From the NCBI GenBank assembly GCA_039619475.1, contig CM077115.1, positions 226,049,064 through 226,113,063 on the forward strand: 64,000 nt of DNA. Direction: 5' to 3'. A program made the position numbers and the translations under genes. This document shows positions 1 through 11,614 of the stretch, piece by piece. The stretch comes from Icerya purchasi (taxonomy: Eukaryota; Arthropoda; Insecta; Hemiptera; Monophlebidae). The notes beneath the pieces were generated by a model, which saw nothing but the letters and a program-made list of their open reading frames with translations, did not search any database and was not told the origin of the DNA. The number at the start of each line of letters is the position of its first letter. Position 1 is the first letter of the stretch.

Positions 1-1030
1 GCAGCGGGATTCGAACCGGTAGCTATCTGGACGAAACACAGTTAACTACCGGTAGCTGGCTGTCAAAAGAACTTTAATTACGTCAAATATATAAAGACGA
101 AAAGGGAACATGCTTCCGGAGCGTTTCGTTGCCGCATTTAATCTTGACTTCAACACATGTCGTCCATTGTTGAAATTCAACGAGAAATCAGATTATAAGA
201 ATATTGTCCGTGTTGTATTGCGCGAAGCGTCGTCGATTAAAAAAGTAGTATTCGCATATAAAATAATTAGTATTAGCCTATTTCTTTTGGGTCCAATTGA
301 TTAAAATGTCACACATCTTTAACGACAATATTAGCCTATTATTATATATAAATCAGTCACACAACCGATTGTGATCTAGAAGGACTAACAAATCATATGG
401 CAGACCGAAGGCTGCCAAATCTACATATCACGACTTCACTTCCGTTAATTATTTTATATTGTAAATAAAATACGCCACCGCGCTTCGAAATAACAATAGT
501 ACATTCGTTGCCGTGAAATGATCGTAAACAAAATTGTTTTTAGCTTTTATTTGAGTACACTTCGTGTTGTTAGCTGACGATATAGCCGGGAAATGTTTCT
601 TTAAATTCAGGCGTTTTAATTTGAATTTATTAAAATATAAATTAATATTTATTTTCGGTTGTTTTAATTTTTATATACTTTTAATATTTATAAATATTAA
701 CAAGCGGGTAAGGATTTATTTACGTAAAACTGACGGATACCGAAGTATTTAAGAAATATAAGTACAGAATTAAGGAAATATTAATTAGAATATTTGGAAA
801 ATATCAAATATAATCCCTCATTCTTTTTTTCTTTTTTTTTTTTGTGATATTTTTTCATATGTTTTGATTGTTTTTATTTACCGGTGTATTAACGCTTCTA
901 TTAAAGTTTTTTCTCTCTGTCTCGGTACTTATTGTCGATTTATATTGCTTACCGTAATTTTTCAATTGAAAACTTTTCAATATAATAAACATGAAAAGGA
1001 TTTCAGTATAAAATTTTTATACGAAAACAA
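1..1030. other. Noncoding AT-rich sequence
   Basis: No open frame here resembles a known protein. The only local structure is a 10-bp word, accggtagct, found twice near positions 16 and 48, the second copy inside a short palindrome. The rest is AT-rich sequence with short T runs around 825-845. Confidence 0.6.
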
Positions 1031-1034
1031 GTGA

Positions 1035-1740
1035 AAAAAATACCTTCAAACCTGCGCGAGCTTCCTGGCTTGTCTGCAGATAGGGTACGTATGGATAGAA
1101 GTATACTTTTAGTAACTGACTCTTTGACATCTCTAAAATCGATTTCCTCGCAGAACAACATGTAAAAGTCAATTATACATTAAAGGTGCTCCGTCAAGCA
1201 AGAAATCAGGTAACGCTCTTGTGGGTGCCGTGTCATATTCAAGGCAACGAGCGAGTCGATTTGGCATCCAAGTCAGCTCTGCTTGCACACCAATGTCATT
1301 AGCACAAAATAAAGGTGTATTTCCATGAACGTGTATCAGTGGATCAGCCAGCGAGACAAAGGGAACAACCATCCTTTATGAAAAGCGTAAAATTTACAGT
1401 CGATCCGTGGTTTCCTTCTCTTTACCTTGATGCTGTGTTAAATCGGTTGCCGGTTGGCCATTCTCACACAACTACGAGTATATACTTGAAGGTACCTTTT
1501 CTCCACCCACGCACTTCGCCCGATCCGCTCTTGCCGCGACTCACAACTATCCTTTCAAATGACCCAACGCGCATATACAAATGCTACTGGTGTTTCTCAG
1601 AGCCAACAACTTTCTAGGTCAATTATGAAGTAGCCTCTTCACCCTGACCCATGTGCTGTAATGACCATCGCAGTTAACAATGGTACATTGGCGCTACCAG
1701 GAAGAAAAAAAGCTGCATCACAAGTTTTGCATTTATAAAT
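1035..1740 (+). pseudogene. Decayed LINE RNase H domain and 3' end
   Basis: Conceptual translation in shifting plus-strand frames gives an RNase H-like segment: a TDSLTSLKSI block near 1117 (the catalytic-Asp/Ser position) and a VTLLWVPCHIQGNERVDLAS block near 1213-1275, equivalent to the WVPGHxGIxGNExAD motif of LINE RNase H domains. It is followed by LNRLPVGHS near 1440, which matches the L-x-R-x-R-x-GHS block that precedes the C-terminal zinc knuckle in I- and R1-type elements. Stops and frameshifts break every part, so no product is expected. The 5' part (endonuclease and reverse transcriptase) is absent, as in a 5'-truncated insertion. A short A-rich stretch near 1703 may be the eroded tail. 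I-like or R1-like affiliation is inferred; the domain call itself is fairly secure. Confidence 0.65.
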
Positions 1741-4700
1741 GAAAACAAGTGATATTAATTTCGTTGTTATTAATAAATAAATAAACGCAAAAATATATCC
1801 TATTTAAATTTTAAAAAACTTCTTTTCCCTCTAATCAGTTTATCTATTAATCGGATTCCGATTTTTTCGAAAAATTCGAATAAAAATTTAAAAACAACAA
1901 TGTTTTGAATTCTTCGAAAAAACGCTTAACGCGTGAAAAAAACGAAAAATAGCGCTTCTATTTGTTTTTTTTTTTTTTTTTTTTGAATATTTCTACGTAC
2001 GCCGCTTGTCCCCCTCGCAGTGTTTCTGTAAAAATTTGACGAGTAAAATATTTTTGTTTTCACTTTTTTTTTTTTTTCGCAGCCGCTATCTTAACACACC
2101 GACACAATATTATCTAGTTCGCTTCGGCTTTCTGGAAGCTTTTCAACTTGTGACCGGAGATTGAATTAATTACTTTTGAAGTGAACGGGATTCGAATCAG
2201 AACCGGCTCTCAGTTCAATCGAAACCGACCAAAGTAGTAGGCTGGCTAATAAACACGTTTCCCCGTCTGTTTCTGTTTTTCCCCTTTTTTTCCCCTTTTT
2301 TTTTTTTTTTTTCGCTCCAATTTAAAAATAGTTCCCCAAGTGGATACGAAAGTGGGCGCGAAAGGGCAACGAAACAAAACGGCGAACGTAGTAAGCGAAA
2401 CAAGAGCTGATAAACACATTCGGGCTGCTAATCTGTTTGTTTTTCGTTTACAAAATACTTGCTCGGTTAACAAATTTTGAGAGATTTCTCTTCTTCTTCG
2501 GAGGCTCGTTGGTCGGCCAATGGACAAAGACAATACGACGAGAAAGACAAACAGTAGCCGAGAGCACGAGAGTCAGCTGAAAAATCCTCCCGATCACAGT
2601 TGATTTAAGAGGCGTTGTGTGCCGTTACGGTTCATTAATCGGATTGATGCTGACGATAAATCACGGTCTAGAGTGCGTCTTCGGAACTGAGTTGAATTGC
2701 CAAAACGTTAACGAAACCGATACAGTGACGAACCGTTACAAACTTACTGCCGGCTCGCTCGTTCCGCCGTCGTGTGTAGAAATCATTTTTTACCGCTGCT
2801 CGTTCGCTTTCCAGTTCAAGCGAATGCCAGAAAACGCTTCTGTCACTTACGCCGAAACTTTTAATACGAATTTTATACGTTTATCGCACATTTTTCGTAT
2901 TTATTTTTAAAAGCCTGTGTGTGTGTAGCTACGCTTCGCCGACGCTCGTGAATTCGTGCAGCGAAATTATTAACCGAGACCGAGCCGATGACAGACGCAC
3001 TAGCTGCTTCTTCAGATGTTCGTAAGACAACGCCTCCGATGATATTCGCTATTATAGATGCCATCAGACCGCCGATACTTTTGGTCATATTCGAACAATG
3101 TCGCATCTTATTGACTTGTTTAAAGTAAGCAAAATGCAAATGCGACCCCAAGTGCCTAAAAGATGTGGTGCGATTGATATAGGTTTACTACGCGTTGCGA
3201 ATACTCGCGTGATGATAGACTGCGCTTCCGACGAAGTCAACGAATCGATGCGATGTCACATTTTCGGAGAACGTGCGTCACCGGTTTTGTCTGTTTAACC
3301 TACCTGAAAGTATTATTAAGGTTGCCTTACTGCGCGGGGCAATTCACGCTAGTGCAAATCATTTTCATCGAGTAAAGTTATTCTAGAGATAATTTGGATA
3401 AATAAAAATTTGAAAAATGTAACGTTCTCCGAGAACCGCCTTTGGTGCGAAAATATATGGCTTTTGAGTTAAAGATACTTGAAAGTGAATAGAATACAAT
3501 ATGTAGTTTTTTTCGCAAACGTTTATGTAATGTCCTTAAAATGTACAAAATTGACTGAAGAAAATTGGGAAAAAGTGGATAAACATTAGTGAAAAAAAAG
3601 CAACAAAAAAAACGTAAAATTATTATTTGTTTTTCATTGTTTTTTAATGATTTTTTACTTGCTTTGGATGCTTTTTTGGCCACTGGCCTGAACTTCGGTT
3701 TTTATTTGATTGGGAGTTTCAATCACCTTCTTTCTCTTTGTTCCGGCCTGGTTGTAGGCTCCTTCAAAATTACATTCCTCGCCTTCAGTTGGTCAGGTTT
3801 AAGAGCCACGAAATTGCGCTTTTTTCGTTCGGATCAGGTACATGAAGAAACAATACTATTAACCTTGACAGCGCGTTACATACGGACATGTGGTGAGGTA
3901 CATTAGTAACGCATATTGTGGTAATATTACTTTGCGCAAACCTTAACCGCGTTTCCCTTAAAAACTAATTTTCGCAAAACACCGCAGATCCCTCCTCTCG
4001 GCGAACGTCACAAATAGGCAAGTTCGTGTAGGCAGCGTCGGATAACTTTTTGATAATCGACACGTTTTGGCGAACAAAAACTTTTCTGCCGAATGACGAT
4101 AACATTTGCAGCAGTTTAAAACTGGGACAGTGTACCTCCTGCTCTGGTGTCATATTCGGCTAATGGCAAAACGACTAATGAGGCGCGACTGTCGGCATTC
4201 TTCTTTTTCGCAGTCTAATATCGCGACCGATGTGTACTGGTATTATACGATTATTTTCCGATTCTGCCTTCTACGCCCCTCCCCGTCCGTATAATATTAT
4301 TCCTGCACAACCAGTTCTATTATAAGCTGGTCGCGTTACAGTTTTACACGTTAATCCAGTTAGTCGTTTAATCGCATCCTATCCATCTGAAATTGGGAAT
4401 GCTCTTCCACGGTTCCCTTTCACTTTCCCTTGAATAGCGTTATTTTTCGGATGTTTTTTCCGCATTCAAGGTGCTCGAAAAATTTCAAAATGAAGTTGAT
4501 GTTTATATTTCGGTTGAATTTTCCAAGTTTTCAAAACAGACTGGACGGGGGGTTACTTTTCCAGTCCATGGCAACATTCTTCTGCGATATCGCAATTCAA
4601 GTGTTAACACTGTCTGTGCTCTTCATAAGAGAAATATCAATATGTCTGCACTGAAGAAATGTAGAAATGTCGGTGTTTACAAATTTTCACCCCCCCCCAC

Positions 4701-5149
4701 ACACACACACGCAATGATAACATCGTTGACCGTGTTAAAAGAGTGCATCTTCGCAACATCCCTCATAATTTTTATAATCGATCGTCTAGGTGAATAATTT
4801 ATCTAACTACTTCGTAATTTCCAGTGTCAGCCGTGCGCGTTCTTCCCTATTATTATTATTATTAATATTACGATTATTATGATTAATCTTTAAGGTCATC
4901 TGGACTTATCTCGATTGTAGATACCAATTCATATTCAGTTGTTACGATGGAAAACCTATCATCGGAAAATCTGACATTTGAAGTTTTTATTCGATCAACA
5001 GAGATTCCACACCCCTTCCCAGTTATTCAGAGCATTTTTCAATTTAGAAAAGGAACATGATTTTTGATTTTAAAAACACTTCTCCGATATGCATTCGCAA
5101 TGTATAATCGTTTTAGAGTTATCGCTTAAAAACGTTCGATTGCCGTAAT
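1741..5149. other. Noncoding sequence, no recognised gene
   Basis: The stretch holds several open frames of 60-108 codons with no family resemblance, no visible splice-framed exon structure and low-complexity content (T runs at 1967-1983, 2065-2078 and 2295-2312; a C run followed by a short CA repeat at 4689-4712; ATT repeats near 4850). The 2,100-3,300 part is less AT-rich than its surroundings and could include regulatory or untranslated sequence, but nothing in it identifies a gene. Confidence 0.5.
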
Positions 5150-5440
5150 TAAATTGCAACCGCCGAAATTTTTTCTAACTTTAGAAGCAAATTTTGGGCA
5201 GCGTCGAAAGTCTTCTCGTAGTTCAAAAAGCGTAGATACATCGCCGCACGTAATGTTGACGACACAATTTTCAAATGGTCAACAGCTATTGAGACACTGA
5301 ATCCGTCTGTTCCTTGTAAGTTGACGAAACCAGCTTGTTTGAAGGGATTTGATTTTCGGCTTTCGGAGCGACCAGAGATATTCGGCAAAAGGCATAAAAA
5401 ACCCTTGCCAAGTGCTCGTGCGGGCAAGGGAAGCAAAATA
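5150..5440 (-). pseudogene. Possible RTE/R4-like reverse transcriptase scrap
   Basis: The minus-strand frame contains KQAGF, then about 28 residues later YLRFLNYEKTFDA. This pairing resembles the EQAGFR ... LYLCFIDYEKAFD blocks of reverse transcriptase in RTE/R4-type LINEs, where the Asp of FxDYEKAFD is catalytic; here it is Asn. The rest of the frame has no further match and no other RT motif could be followed on either side. If real it is a short, old fragment with a dead active site. A chance resemblance cannot be excluded. Confidence 0.3.
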
Positions 5441-6465
5441 ATCGATTAGATACGAGAGATGATCGGAATTTATTCGCGCAACGATACGGCGTATAACGGC
5501 AGTCGAAAATGAGTGAATACACATATAAGAGGAAGGTAATTCGCAGGAATTAAAAGAAATAACACGTTTCGTAAAAATCGTTTAGTGGCGAATAGTAATC
5601 GTCGTCGAATGAAACATCTTGTTCCAATTAAGCGGGAAAACAGGAAATAATTGATCGCGATAATTCATCTCCATTATAGGAAAAAACATATCAAACAGCG
5701 AACTAACGATAGTGACCGGCTATGTTGTAGGACATGGTCTAAAATTTGTTACTCAACAGATCAACAGCGGTCATCATTTTTCTCGACCAGATTACTCGAC
5801 AATGACGATGCTCGTACGATGATTAAGCGTATGTGTTCAGACGTGAGCACATGTTCACTGTCGTAACATTTAAACGTATCATTTAACGCCATCTGCAAAC
5901 GTAAGCTGAGCCAGAAAATCGATCATACGCCGAAACCGACGCTGCACTTTGACGAAAGCACTAAAGAACCGGCTGAACGTTCTCCTGGTTGAAATTTATC
6001 AGCTGAATTCGAACCGAATCAAAATGCGGTAACGGCGACGTCAGCGTTGCGGGACAATCGTTGCAATGCTTTCGTGTAGACTCGAACAACGCGTACCATC
6101 CTCAACAATATTACTGTTAAGAATTCGGAGCCACCTTCTCAACCGGTCGATATTCAATTTGCTTACCATCCCCTCTTGCCTTTTTCCTTATTACCATTCT
6201 ATGAACGAGCCTTCTCTGTTCCGCACGCTCGGTTTGCAGACAGACAATAACATAAATATACAATACATTCATGCATACGTACTTATATAGAACTACATAT
6301 ATGTATTTACGTACGTACATACACATTCCCGTTACTTTATATGTAAAATTGCTAAGATTTTTTCAAACATAAAAGATGGGAAAGAATAAAGTAGTCAATT
6401 GCAAACGATTTTTCTAAAAGAATTTTAGGTGAAAAAAGATTAGGGGTCAAGCTTAGGCCCGAAAA
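5441..6465. other. Noncoding sequence
   Basis: No recognisable coding, RNA or mobile element signal. Short alternating tracts (catacgta-type) occur near 6265-6325. Confidence 0.5.
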
Positions 6466-6467
6466 AC

Positions 6468-7205
6468 GTATTTATTTATTTATTTAAATATTAGTATGCT
6501 CCATACAAGCGCTAGTTCAATTACCCACAAGTAACATATCACATTATTAATAAACTATCTATAACAATATGTATAACGGTTCTTAATATTAACGAGAAAA
6601 TATTCTCGCATGCACAGAGAGCTTAAAGAGCATATATATTCGTCCTCCGTGACCACCAATTACAAATCTTCTAGGTGGAAATATGAATAAGTACCACTTC
6701 CGTTGTATTTGGTGTTGAAGATCGGATTTAAACTAATTGCAAATACTTAATTCGGTTATTGTATATCGCGATTTCTGGATATTCAGTGAGTAATGTAACA
6801 GATGGACTGTAGACCGAATCGGAAAACTCAATATTTGTACGTGCCTGAGTTTCAATAAATAATCGATTCTTCCTGTACTAATCAACCTTGCTACTCTGAA
6901 AAGTATCTATCGTCAAATAGATATACTCATATTCGTGCATTGCATGATATCATCGTGTATAAATTTTAATTTAGCACGTTTCCGTCTCGCATGTAAGGTT
7001 TTAAAATGTAATAATTTATTCAAGATGATTCATATAGTGCGGGTAAATTTTAACCACGTGAAAATAAAGATATCTTAAGAATTTTGACTGGACATTTTTA
7101 ATAATTTTATTATACTTATCGTAAAAAGAATCAGCCCATATTACTGATCAATATTCTGAGGACGTACAAGTGCCTTATAAAGAGTACGAATAGTGTTTGT
7201 ATTAG
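6468..7205 (-). pseudogene. LINE reverse transcriptase C-terminus (CR1/jockey type), decayed
   Basis: Read on the minus strand from about 7190 downward, the sequence gives TLYKALVRP, then after a frameshift SVIWADSFYDKYNKI and KNVQSKFLRYLYFHVV. This matches the thumb region of CR1/jockey-group LINE ORF2 proteins (ALVRPxLEYxSxxW ... IExVQxKFLRYL). Further down, RLFIETQARTNIEFS near 6835-6880 fits the R-x-A-R-T-N block near their C-terminus. Several stops and frameshifts make it a pseudogene. The minus-strand 3' end finishes in a short AAAT-type repeat (plus-strand 6471-6487), the kind of tail used by elements that do not end in pure poly(A). The copy is 5'-truncated within the thumb, at about 7205. 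Confidence 0.6.
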
Positions 7206-7221
7206 AGTAAACATTTATGTA

Positions 7222-7425
7222 TGGTTTGGCGGTAGCTTAGTAGTTAAGGTGCTTGGTTATCAAATCAAAAGTCACGGGTTTGAGATTTGTCTCGTTCCAG
7301 ATCCAGGTCGCTCCTAAGTTCGCCCAGCTGAAATAATTTGGCATCAGAAAAATCTGGAAAATTAAAGGCGGCCGAGAGAAAGCAACTAACCCCTCTACTC
7401 ACATAATGCGGTTGTGCTACAGAGA
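7222..7425 (+). mobile_element. tRNA-derived SINE
   Basis: The head resembles a tRNA gene: TAGCTTAGTAG at 7233-7243 fits the A-box consensus TRGYNNANNNG exactly, and GGTTTGAGATT at 7277-7287 is a mutated B box (GGTTCRANNCC), about 45 bases away. No complete tRNA can be folded, since the acceptor and T stems do not close. The head is followed by an unrelated body of about 130 bases that runs into a purine-rich simple repeat. The arrangement is that of a SINE transcribed by RNA polymerase III and mobilised by a LINE. It is not a working tRNA gene. The exact 3' end is uncertain. Confidence 0.6.
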
Positions 7426-7475
7426 CAGAGAGAGAGACAGGCAGAGACAGGCAGACTAACAGGCAGAGACAAAGA
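7419..7475 (+). repeat. CAGAGA-type purine-rich simple repeat
   Basis: Imperfect tandem copies of gagacaggca and gaga units follow the SINE body. They may be the eroded tail repeat of that element or an independent microsatellite. Confidence 0.6.
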
Positions 7476-7479
7476 GAAA

Positions 7480-10400
7480 CTGGCTTTAAACGCTAGTTTT
7501 ATTATAAATGCAACTGCATACGTTGAAACCAATCTGCTGTATACGAGACGGCGTTTATCCATTATCTTCCAGGTCATTACCATCAAAAATATACATCTAT
7601 CATCGTGTAATTCGGAGTGTTGCTTTATAATTATTAGCGTGCGAAAATCAACGTTAATTTATATATAAAGCTCGAGCTTCGAAGAGCCTTATCATCGGGA
7701 TATCCAGTAGACTCCCAGATAGTATAATTCCTATAGAAAAGTAGGTTTTCATTGCACTTTTATATAATCAACATAAAAACGTTGCACAAAAGTGTTATAT
7801 GATTTTTCATATTAACTTCGGCGTAAAATTCCCTGGACACTTCAAAGGCCGGTCATTTTTACAATTCTTAGAGAAGAGTCGCCGGTTTAAATTAACTAAA
7901 TGTAATTTTTAAATATTATATATTTTTTGAGATATAATAATTTTGAACGGAGCATATCGGAAGACAAGATATATGAAAGAAATCCATAGAGTTAACTGAG
8001 AAAAACGATATTAATATCGAAGAAAAAATGGAATTATACATAATAGCTTACGAAAAAAAACATTTGAAAGAAACAAATGGTTGCAACAACAAGGTATTAA
8101 TAAAAAAAAAAAAACAAAAAAAAAAACATAGTTGATAGAAAAGCGTTACACAAAAAAAAATCCAATGGTTTACTCTCGGCGTAAAAATCACATAGCTATT
8201 AATAAAATACGATCCTGCGGACCACGCTATGAGCAGAGATTCGGGACCCACATGCTGTTCTTGTATAACATTTATATAGAAGAATCGGCTTCAGTTGGCT
8301 ATATGTCATTCTTCGCAAAATTAAATAAATATCTTAGAAACTCAACTTAAAAATCTTTACAGTATTTTCCGTTACGGGATTTTTTTAAAAAAGTGTTACA
8401 GATTTCGTTGTAAGATTTTTATCGTAACTAATTTTTTCATTATCTTCAGTAAGAGAATTACAAGCCTATATGCGCGGTATATAATCTACTAGTTTAAGGA
8501 TGGAAGAAAAATGCTTAATGTGTAAGTCTGGCGCAACTAATGGGCCATGGAGCAGCGAGGAGTAATATTATAGGTAATAGGTAAAGTAAATACAATTTTT
8601 CGATTAAAGTATCGATCCATAGCGATGAAAATTGCAAAAACATAAAAGTACTCAGCAGTTTATAAATACGCTTGGCGAAATATATTACTAACCAAAATCT
8701 GTCGACTATGACAAATGAAAATAGTACAGACGCGGTAGTGCAACGAACCCGAGAAATTAGATCGTCAGTTCAGAAAAATTTATTAATGTGACCAGACATA
8801 TTCACTTTTAAATAGATTTCTTAATGTGACTGTAATTATCCTTTGAATAATATATTTTAATTTATTTTATCGCAATTTCACATTTCAGTTTTAAATTTAC
8901 GTTGCGTAATATTCCTTTATGTATTTATTTTTTTTTTAAATTAATTTTGCATTATTCCTTTTTGTTGTTCAGGTAAATTATTGGTAGTAACTTTGTTAAT
9001 TTTCTTTATCTAAACTTAAATATCAATTTTCTTTTAAATAAATTTAATTATTTGTTTTTTAAAATGTTGTAAAAAAAAAGAGTGGCGTCCTAATGTGTTT
9101 TTGCTGGCGTAGTAGTACATGCGAAATGTATGCCAATTAATTTAATTTCAGTATGTGTTTCTGCCTTTGCGAAGTTCAAAAGAAATAATCAAAACTTGTC
9201 ACCCAATATATATATGTATATGTAATGATAACGTCAGGGGGGCTAAAAAAAAAATGGCAACGTCATTTTTAGCCCGGGGTACACTACTGTTTTCGTCCTA
9301 TGATTACGTTCTGTTAATGATTATGACCCGTCACTTTATATAAGATAACAAAGGTTGAATGGTGCGTTGTACAATTGTTACATTTTTTTCTCTTTTTTAA
9401 TAAAAGAGGGAAATAATGGCGTAGTCAATTGAAAACGATTTTTCTAGAGGAAGTTTAGAAGAAAAAGGATTATTTGTCAAGGAGGCTTGCCTTGGCATTG
9501 CAGCAGAGCAGTTTGAAGTGGATAGGGTGAGGATAATGAAGAAGATATTATCTTAATAAAGTCCTGGTAGTGAGTAACTGGATCATGATTAGGGCTGAAA
9601 CGGAATATGGTCGAGTAAAGAAAGAACGAAAAAGGGAGCAGGTTAAATTTTGAGAGCTTCTAACGAGGAATTTGAAAATTATAGAACCAAGGAAGAGGGC
9701 GAGTAAATCGTGCAAATCATTAACGGTAGTCAAAGCAGACAATGATGATCAGATGTGTGTATCTTTTGCTGTTAATATATTTTAAATGTGTTGACTTTTT
9801 TATAGTTAAAAAGGAACGATTTCAGTTTCCTGCACAGTAGTGGATTCATGAAAGTGAAAATTTTGTATCTCCAGTAAAAACTGAAAAACAAAAATGCACA
9901 ATACAATTTCACGAAATAGCACTTTAATGTGTAGTTTCGGTAGAAAAACGACGTCTTCGGATAATGACGAATATAGTCGAATAATAATATGCAAAAGGAA
10001 GAGTTGATTGGACGAACTCATGATCGATCCGCTCGACTGTTTTTCGGTTTAGCCAAGTGGCAGTTAAGCTTTGAAGCTGCTAGTCGTGTACCGTGCTCGC
10101 ATCGAGCAAATCATTAGCTCCGTTAAAACACTGTAATTACCGCAGTCGCTTATTACTGTTATTCGTGTCCGTAGCAAAGAGCGCGGTGGCATCCGGTCCA
10201 CCCGACTGAATTATCGCTTTGCGAAAGTATCCACACATTTCTCTAGGCCGCCGTAGGTGCTCTTATGATCGTCCATCATTTACACTTCTGCACCTTGCTC
10301 GTTATTTCTCTTCATCCTTGGCCTAATAATTCTCCTGATTCGTATTCTTCGAGCAGCCTCTTCGCTTCTCTTGCCACACTAGTGTTGCCCTTTTTTGCGA

Positions 10401-10670
10401 ATGTCGTTCGCAGACTACTACACTTTATAAGATCTGTTCCAACAATTACCTTTATCCGAAAGTTTATTACATCGAAAAGTTCAATATAATTCCTTTTTTT
10501 AAGTACACATACTCGTAATAATGTTGTTGATTCGGAAAAAGGTCGTACTTTTAAAAACGTCATTTTTACTTATTCAGTGCGATATAAAGATTAATGTAGA
10601 GCAAAAAGCGTCTCTCCCTTCGCCAAAAAAAAAATATTAAAATTTTTCATAAACAATGTAAAACATGTGT
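7480..10670. other. Noncoding sequence
   Basis: Long A- and T-rich stretches (8,101-8,127 and 8,930-9,075) and unrelated short open frames. The minus strand around 9,548-9,742 contains a short open segment in a purine/pyrimidine-skewed context like that of the LINE fragments elsewhere in the window, but no motif could be assigned. Confidence 0.5.
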
Positions 10671-10672
10671 AG

Positions 10673-10685
10673 ATCTATCTATCTA

Positions 10686-10726
<41 letters not shown>
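10673..10726. repeat. ATCT/TA microsatellite
   Basis: Four ATCT units run into about 18 TA units. Confidence 0.95.
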
Positions 10727-10730
<4 letters not shown>

Positions 10731-10989
10731 GTGTGTATAAACTCGACCATTTTGGCCTCGCAAGGGGCTGTGCCCCTTGACCCCTTTTTTCTGTCTCTTT
10801 CTCTTCTATACTTTGTATAAAATGATCAAAATTTACAACTTAAATCTAAATCGGTCCATATGAATATAATAACATAATCACAAAAATCCTACCTTTAACT
10901 TTTATTACATAAAATTAGTACATTCTTTCGTTACATAAAATTGTAACATTTTTCGTTACAAAATCTAGTAGGGGCCGGCCTAAGAATTA

Positions 10990-11610
10990 CGTTTTAATTA
11001 ATGTATTTCAGTTCCTTTACAGGTATCAATAACAAAACCTTAAATGCTGTTGGCAAACACCAGAGGAAATTTCTTCTAAATATTTCCTCTTTGTACAGAA
11101 CCTGCCCTACGTCTGCTGCTAATGTCACATCAAAAACATTCTTCCACTGGATCTTTTTGTCACCGGTGCCTCCACCACCTCTGAATACAGGGTTGTTGTT
11201 GTTGACGTAGCCCGTATTGAGAATATCCAATTTCTAGATATCGATCTTTCCAGTTTAGGTCCTTTGCCAAGTCTTAAAACTCGTAAAAACCATATTAATG
11301 GCACACTCCTTGCAATATGGCAGCAGAGATGGGACAATTGTCGAACTGGAAGGAAGGCATACATGTTCTTCCCGAAAGTTTTTGATAGATCAAAATTAAA
11401 AAAACTTAAACATTAATTTTTACAATGCGCAGGTACTCCCGCGGCACGGGAAATTTGGCTCCTACTTACACAGAGGTTCTGTCTTTCCGATGGTCCTGGG
11501 TGCACCAAGTACATCTCTGGTGTTAAAGGTAACATTGAACATCTTTTTCGCTGTTCCAGATTTGAGAATGTTAGATCCAAATATATCATTAATTAATAGT
11601 TCCTTTAATA
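10990..11610 (+). pseudogene. R1-like LINE ORF2 C-terminal remnant
   Basis: Plus-strand frames carry QRKFLLNISSLYRTCPTSAA near 11,060-11,120, like the QRxFLLxISxAYRTxST block after the RT thumb of R1-clade elements. Further on come AIWQQRWDN and GRKAYMFFP near 11,315-11,375, matching the W-x-x-RW ... GRWTYxLIP block typical of R1/TRAS-group proteins, and LHRFCLSDGPGC near 11,470-11,505, equivalent to LTGHGxFRxYLxRFxL ... C in front of the terminal zinc knuckle. HLFFRC near 11,540 fits the last His-Cys pair. Frameshifts between these blocks make it non-functional. No RNase H segment is seen, as is usual for this clade. No rDNA flanks are present, so this is a dispersed copy, not one in a 28S target. 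Confidence 0.7.
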
Positions 11611-11614
11611 CATT

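Noticed and set aside
1..30. tRNA-like B box on the minus strand (ggttcgaatcc at the window start)
   Set aside because: The T stem around it does not pair (two mismatches in five), no A box lies at the right distance, and the surrounding accggtagct duplication explains the resemblance.
9380..9750. Possible LINE remnant on the minus strand (SDHIPF-like words)
   Set aside because: Only one short word fits, the order of other motifs is absent and frames are broken; below the level I can support.
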